This document shows positions 6,518 through 10,417 of a stretch of DNA of 10,417 nucleotides, piece after piece. The stretch covers positions 1-10,417 of the forward strand of contig CAYXRK010000169.1 of assembly GCA_964467615.1 (NCBI GenBank), read 5' to 3'. A model generated the notes under the pieces. That model did no database searches and was not told the origin of the DNA. It worked only from the letters and a program-made list of their open reading frames with translations. The position numbers and the translations under genes are program-made. Source of the stretch: CAYXRK01 sp964467615. GTDB taxonomy: Bacteria > Hydrogenedentota > Hydrogenedentia > Hydrogenedentales > GCA-2746185. How positions within the stretch are numbered: the stretch's first letter is position 1; each line of letters begins with the position of its first letter.

Positions 6518-7918
6518 GTGGCCTGGTTCACATCCGCTCGGAAAACGTCCGCCTGCGGACTCGAGTATTTGGGCGACGGCCGGTACCGCGCCGTGCGTCT
6601 CGCACTGGAAAACGGAAGCGCCAAGCAGATTCTCGCGGAAACGGTGTTCGGCCCAGACAGTGGCCCGTCCGCCGCGCGTGCGTTGGGCTGCCGCCCCGGC
6701 GAGCACACGGTCTTCGCGCTGCTGGGCGCGTCGGTGTTGCTGCAGTGGCTGACGTTGCCCTCGGTGGACGAACGGCAGATCGCGCGCATGATGCCGCACG
6801 AAGTCCGCGCCGTGTCGCCCTGGCCCGACGATGAACTGCGTTGGTGTTACCGCATCGCGCAACGCGATGCAGTTGAAGGATACTCGCGCGTGATGCTCGT
6901 GCTCGCCCGCGCGTCGCGCGTGAACGAGCATTTGGCCGCGCTGCACGCCGCGGGACTTCGGCCGACGCGCATCGAGCCTTCGACATTTTCCCTGGCGCGG
7001 CTGATGGTCCCCCCGGCCTCCCGCGTGAAGGAGCGCTGGGAAGGCGACGAACCCTGCACTGCATTGTTGTACGTTGGCGGCAAGGACATGGAACTCGTGC
7101 GCTTCGCCGCGGGTGTTTTGCAGTTCGCACGCGCAGCGGAACGCGAAGGAATACCCGAGTCGTTTCTACGGGAAACACGCGCCCTCGAGCACGATGTCGA
7201 CGATGCGAATTACGAGTCGGCAGTCGTTGCGCTGGAGGACGACGCGGCATGGGCGCGACTACACGACGTGATGCCTCTCGCGCGTCGCGTCGAGGATGTG
7301 GACCTTCCTGGGCTCAACGGCTTGCCCCGGCTTGGGGGTCCGCAAGCGCTGTGCGTCGCCGCCGCGCTGGCCCCCGCGGGCCTGGGCGCGATGGACGATC
7401 TGCTGCCGCCGGCCGAACAACGCCGCATCGTGCTAGGCCGGCTGTTCCGCCAGGCAGCGGTGACGATTCCCGCCATTCTGTGGTTTGCCGGCGTCCTCTA
7501 CGGCCTGTTCGCGTATTTCCTGGGCCAGGAACGCGCCTACATCGAGCGCGCGCGCACCGAGGTCCGAGAGTTGAGGAGCGATGCCGGCGATCTCCAGGCC
7601 CAATCGCAGCGGTTGGCCGCGCTGCGCGGGGAATTCCAACAGGTTTCCGCGCCGCTCGAGATCGTCCTCGAGTTGTACCGCCGCACGCCGCAATCGATCG
7701 CGCTCAACTTCCTGAGTTACGACGCGCGCCGCAACCTGGTCATCGGCGGAGAGGCGCCCTCGTATCCGGCGCTGCTCGAGTACGTGACCGCGTTGCAGGA
7801 CTCGGCCTGGTTCCGCGAGGTTGGCATGAACTACGGCGCGCAACCCCGGTCGTCTGCGGGCGCGTTTGTCGACTTCAAGATTACCTGCCGCGTCGTACCC
7901 AAGGACGAGCAACGATGA
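6518..7918 (+). CDS. gspL: T2SS inner-membrane protein GspL (PilM-PilN type)
   Basis: GspL links the GspE ATPase to the periplasmic parts. From GTG 6518 it has 466 residues. The first 270 or so form an actin-like PilM/GspL cytoplasmic domain; ASVLLQWLTLPSVDERQIARMMPHEV is its conserved opening segment, written here only as a region near residues 71-95. A single membrane helix runs about 313-335, followed by a coiled coil (about 337-380) and a PilN-like ferredoxin fold to the end. So the gene equals pilM and pilN joined, as is normal for GspL. Its start is 2 bases after the gspK stop, and its TGA overlaps the gspM ATG. Codons here favour C at third positions, unlike the G-favouring genes just upstream. 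Confidence 0.88.
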   Translation: MAWFTSARKTSACGLEYLGDGRYRAVRLALENGSAKQILAETVFGPDSGPSAARALGCRPGEHTVFALLGASVLLQWLTLPSVDERQIARMMPHEVRAVSPWPDDELRWCYRIAQRDAVEGYSRVMLVLARASRVNEHLAALHAAGLRPTRIEPSTFSLARLMVPPASRVKERWEGDEPCTALLYVGGKDMELVRFAAGVLQFARAAEREGIPESFLRETRALEHDVDDANYESAVVALEDDAAWARLHDVMPLARRVEDVDLPGLNGLPRLGGPQALCVAAALAPAGLGAMDDLLPPAEQRRIVLGRLFRQAAVTIPAILWFAGVLYGLFAYFLGQERAYIERARTEVRELRSDAGDLQAQSQRLAALRGEFQQVSAPLEIVLELYRRTPQSIALNFLSYDARRNLVIGGEAPSYPALLEYVTALQDSAWFREVGMNYGAQPRSSAGAFVDFKITCRVVPKDEQR

Positions 7919-8460
7919 CGGCCCGGCCCTTAACGCCGCGCGAACGGCGCATAACGATCGTGACGGCCCTCGTTCTGGGCGGCGCGCTTGCCTACGCGTA
8001 CGCGCTCGAGCCGATGATCCAGACGTGGACCGATCTACGCGCCGACGCCAACGCGCTGACTGCCGAACAACGCGAGTTGACCCAACTCCTCGAGCATCGC
8101 GGCGCGATCGAGGCGCAGTACGCCGGCGTCGAGAGCGCGGTGGCCGAAGGACAAAGCGAAGAGGCATTGCAGATAGCGCTCTTGACGGAAGTCGAGGACC
8201 TCGCCCGGCGTTCCGGTCTCGTCGTGGGAAGCATCAAGCCAATGGGCCGCGACCGCGAAGGTCCCTTCGAACGGATTCACGTCCAACTCAACGCGCAGTG
8301 CGAGCACCACCAGTTCGTCAACTTTCTGCAGGGCGCGCAGCGCCGTGAGCGTCTGTTGCGCTGCGAAGGCGTGACGTTGACGGTCGGCCGCACACGCCCG
8401 CCGGTGAACGTCACGCTGACCATCTCCAAACTCGTCAACATCGGGAGCGCGGCGCCATGA
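7915..8460 (+). CDS. gspM: T2SS inner-membrane protein GspM (PilO type)
   Basis: GspM pairs with GspL in the inner membrane and periplasm. The 181-residue protein has a short cytoplasmic N-terminus, one membrane helix (about 12-30), a heptad-like coiled coil (about 36-75) and a compact alpha/beta domain to the end (about 84-175), the layout of PilO/GspM proteins. The ATG at 7915 shares ATGA with the gspL stop, and AAGGA at 7901-7905 gives a 9-base gap. The open frame continues far upstream inside gspL, but that part is only gspL read in another frame. Sequence conservation in this family is low, so the call rests on topology and position. Confidence 0.8.
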   Translation: MTARPLTPRERRITIVTALVLGGALAYAYALEPMIQTWTDLRADANALTAEQRELTQLLEHRGAIEAQYAGVESAVAEGQSEEALQIALLTEVEDLARRSGLVVGSIKPMGRDREGPFERIHVQLNAQCEHHQFVNFLQGAQRRERLLRCEGVTLTVGRTRPPVNVTLTISKLVNIGSAAP

Positions 8461-8924
8461 ACAATCTCGTTCGCCTGCTCGGCCTCCTTCACCGCGCCAC
8501 GCGCGCGCTGCTTGCCGTGAACGTCGCACTGACCGCCCTGCTTGTCTTGGCCTGGGCCACCGGCGCGCTGGCGCTCCCGCACGCCGCGCCAGATGCAACG
8601 TCCGCCGTCGCGGCGCTGGCCGAAGGCGCGAGCGCCGACGCCATCGACGAAAAGACGGTCTCCGACACGATCACGGGCAAGGCCGTATTCCGCACGAACC
8701 GGATGATCGAGGAGAAGACCGTCGACGAGCTCGCCCAGTTCCAGTTCCGCGGCGCGAACCTCCAAGGCGGCGACCCGCGGGCCTACGTCAAGGACATCGT
8801 CCGCGGGAAAATGCTCACCGTGCGGGCGGGTGAACAACTCGGCGGGCGCTTTGACGTGATCGAGGTCACTGCCGACGCGGTCCACCTGCGCCGCGGCAAC
8901 GAATTTTTCGAACTGAGGAGATAG
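8457..8924 (+). CDS. Small GspC/PilP-like protein, T2SS inner-to-outer membrane link
   Basis: The protein has 155 residues, one membrane helix (about 17-40), a linker rich in Ala, Asp and Glu, and a C-terminal domain (about 90-155) with the homology-region pattern of GspC and PilP: a short strand (FQFRGANL), then ayVkDIVRGKMLTVRAGEQL, then FDVIEVTADAVHLRRGNEFFEL. In GspC and PilP this domain binds the N0 domain of the secretin. Full GspC is about 270 residues with a C-terminal PDZ or coiled-coil domain. Here the protein stops right after the homology region, so it is a short form, closer to PilP in domain content. ATGA overlap with the gspM stop; gspD starts 3 bases after its TAG. That place supports the role. 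Confidence 0.7.
   Translation: MNNLVRLLGLLHRATRALLAVNVALTALLVLAWATGALALPHAAPDATSAVAALAEGASADAIDEKTVSDTITGKAVFRTNRMIEEKTVDELAQFQFRGANLQGGDPRAYVKDIVRGKMLTVRAGEQLGGRFDVIEVTADAVHLRRGNEFFELRR
8915..8920 (+). promoter_or_regulatory. Shine-Dalgarno for the TTG start of gspD
   Basis: GAGGAG, within the last codons of the GspC-like gene, lies 7 bases before TTG at 8928. This supports a TTG start that gives a complete signal peptide; no ATG occurs in the frame until well inside the first mature domain. Confidence 0.65.
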
Positions 8925-8927
8925 ACT

Positions 8928-10417
8928 TTGACGCAAGGACGAGAGAGACGGTTTGCGGTTGCATCGGCGGCGCTGTTGGCGCTGGGCGCTGCGTGGGCGC
9001 AACAGCCCGACCCCGAACAGCACATCAATCTCGAACTCTCCGGCGAACCCATCGCGGACGCGATGAAGGTATTGTCGGACGCGACGGGCTTCAACATCCT
9101 CTTGAGCGGCACGGCGCAGAGCGAAGCGAAGATCACCGTCTTCATCCGCGACATGCCCGCCGAGCGCGCCCTCGAGGAAACCGTGCGCGTGAACGGCCTG
9201 CACTACGTGCGCAACGGCGACGTCGTCTGGGTCCTGACCGGCGAGGAGTACTTCGAGGACTTCGACCTGGGGCGCGAACGCCGCGTGGTGCGCCTGCGCC
9301 ACGCCCGCGCCGCCGACGTCGCCACGATCCTCCAATCCAGCCTGAGCCAGAACGCGAAGGTCACGACATATCCCGAAGCCAACGTGCTCGTCATCGCCGA
9401 GGTCCCGGAGCGCATCGAGGTCCTCGACGCCCTCATCGCCGAACTCGACCGCCCGACGGACACGCGCGTCGTCCAGCTCAATCACGCCACGGCGCAGGAG
9501 ATGCTCGCGCTCTTGCAGAACCACGTCTCGAGCCCCGCCACGTTCCAGGCCGACGCCCGCACCAACCAACTCGTGCTCACGGACACGCCGGAAAACCTGG
9601 ACGCGTTCGAGCGGCTCGTGCGCGAGTTTGATAGGCCCGACCTCGTCGAAACGCGCACGTACCAACTTGCTTACGCGGACGCCAGCGAAGTCGCCGACCT
9701 TCTGCGTGAAGTGCTCACCGGCAGGCGCCGCTCGCCCACCGAAGGCGCTGGAGGCATGAGCGAACCGGGCGCGCGCGAACAGCCCCAGGTCTTTACCGCG
9801 CCCGAGTCCGCGCGTCCCGGATCGCGTTCGTCGTTCGAGTTGCGGCGCGGCGCGCCAACTGCCGCGTCCGTCGCGGAACCCGCCGCGCAAACGCCCGCGG
9901 CCCCGGCTGTCGCAGCGGACACCGGAGTTGTGCCCTTGAGCGATGAGGACGCCGCCCTCGGGCCACTCGCCAGTATCGCTGCGGATCCGCGCACCAATAC
10001 CGTCATCATCACGCACACCGCGGGGGTCCTCGATCGCCTCGAGGTGATCATTACTCAGGTCGATGTTCCCAACGAGTTCCATCGATACCAGTTCCAGTTC
10101 GCGAACCCCGCCGAACTCGAACTCGAAACCCGCCTCGCCCAACTGCTGCCCGTCGACGGCGCCTTCCTCAACGTCGATGCATCAAGCCGCACGGTCACGT
10201 TCCGAGCCCGGACCGATCTCGCCGACGAAATCCTCGAACTACTCCGCACATGGGACTACAACGTCCGCCAAGTCGTCATCGAGGCCCAAATCCTTTCCGT
10301 CAACGTCGGCCTCATCAAGAACCTCGGTATTTCCTGGCAGGCGGTCCTCGAAGACGCCGGCAACATGCTCGACCGTTCCATCGACGCCAACGTCTTCTTC
10401 CCGCCCGCCATCGCATC
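8928..10417 (+). CDS. gspD: T2SS outer-membrane secretin GspD, 5' part
   Basis: GspD forms the outer-membrane channel. Only the first 496 residues are in the window; the frame is open to the edge. The start is TTG 8928. Residues 1-24 are a Sec signal peptide with a basic start, hydrophobic core and AWA cleavage site before Gln25. Then come N0/STN (about 32-104), N1 (118-175) and N2 (176-237), each of the latter closing with a hydrophobic helix and DRP, and N3 (238-381). N3 is split by an Ala/Pro-rich insert (about 264-343). A further alpha/beta segment (about 382-445) precedes RQVVIEAQILSV, which opens the membrane-embedded secretin domain. Standard GspD goes from N3 straight to the secretin domain, so this segment may be extra. 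PilQ is the alternative, but Gsp neighbours favour GspD. Confidence 0.93.
   Translation, partial: MTQGRERRFAVASAALLALGAAWAQQPDPEQHINLELSGEPIADAMKVLSDATGFNILLSGTAQSEAKITVFIRDMPAERALEETVRVNGLHYVRNGDVVWVLTGEEYFEDFDLGRERRVVRLRHARAADVATILQSSLSQNAKVTTYPEANVLVIAEVPERIEVLDALIAELDRPTDTRVVQLNHATAQEMLALLQNHVSSPATFQADARTNQLVLTDTPENLDAFERLVREFDRPDLVETRTYQLAYADASEVADLLREVLTGRRRSPTEGAGGMSEPGAREQPQVFTAPESARPGSRSSFELRRGAPTAASVAEPAAQTPAAPAVAADTGVVPLSDEDAALGPLASIAADPRTNTVIITHTAGVLDRLEVIITQVDVPNEFHRYQFQFANPAELELETRLAQLLPVDGAFLNVDASSRTVTFRARTDLADEILELLRTWDYNVRQVVIEAQILSVNVGLIKNLGISWQAVLEDAGNMLDRSIDANVFFPPAIA

Noticed and set aside
8277..10142. A 621-codon open frame on the minus strand opposite gspM, the GspC-like gene and gspD
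   Set aside because: It is antisense to genes with clear domains and signal peptide. Its translation is low-complexity and rich in Arg, Gly, Glu and Asp, as expected from a mirror frame in high-GC DNA.

Overview
This window holds most of a type II secretion system (T2SS, general secretion pathway) locus from a diderm bacterium with high-GC coding DNA. Every gene I can recognise belongs to that one machine. The organism cannot be named from this sequence. A secretin, a PilM/PilN-type GspL and a prepilin series show an outer membrane and a standard T2SS. The divergent E-F / G-D layout, the calcium-loop insert in GspK and the dispersed-looking repeats would suit an environmental lineage such as the PVC superphylum or Hydrogenedentota, but that is a weak inference.

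Layout. Bases 1-326 contain no convincing gene but are rich in structure: a 9-bp tandem repeat (40-75), a 21-bp near-palindrome (94-114), a run of T-tracts spaced about one helical turn apart (148-226) and a perfect 15-bp dyad (245-259). Leftward-transcribed gspF (327-1547) and gspE (1554-3059) follow. An AT-rich divergent promoter region lies at 3060-3233. From 3234 rightward runs a tight operon in the order gspG, gspH, gspI, gspJ, gspK, gspL, gspM, a gspC/pilP-like gene and gspD. gspD runs off the right edge. Neighbouring genes overlap or are separated by at most 3 bases, so translation is probably coupled.

How the parts work together. GspE is the cytoplasmic ATPase and GspF the inner-membrane platform. 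GspL (actin-like cytoplasmic domain, one membrane helix, periplasmic domain) and GspM connect the ATPase to the periplasm. GspG is the major pseudopilin, and GspH, I, J and K form the pseudopilus tip. The small GspC-like protein should bridge the inner-membrane assembly to GspD, the outer-membrane secretin. No prepilin peptidase (gspO) or pilotin is seen here and they must lie elsewhere.

Most notable points: (1) gspK has an open in-frame extension of about 80 codons upstream of a normal-length leader, carrying a hexamer repeat and a perfect 8-bp-stem hairpin. It looks like repeat DNA inserted between gspJ and the gspK core. (2) The base skew of the + strand flips from G-rich to C-rich near the gspK/gspL junction although gene direction does not change. 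(3) The left intergenic region combines two operator-like dyads with predicted curved DNA. (4) GspD carries an Ala/Pro-rich insert in its N3 region and what looks like an additional periplasmic domain. No new defence system, mobile element, RNA gene or CRISPR array was found.
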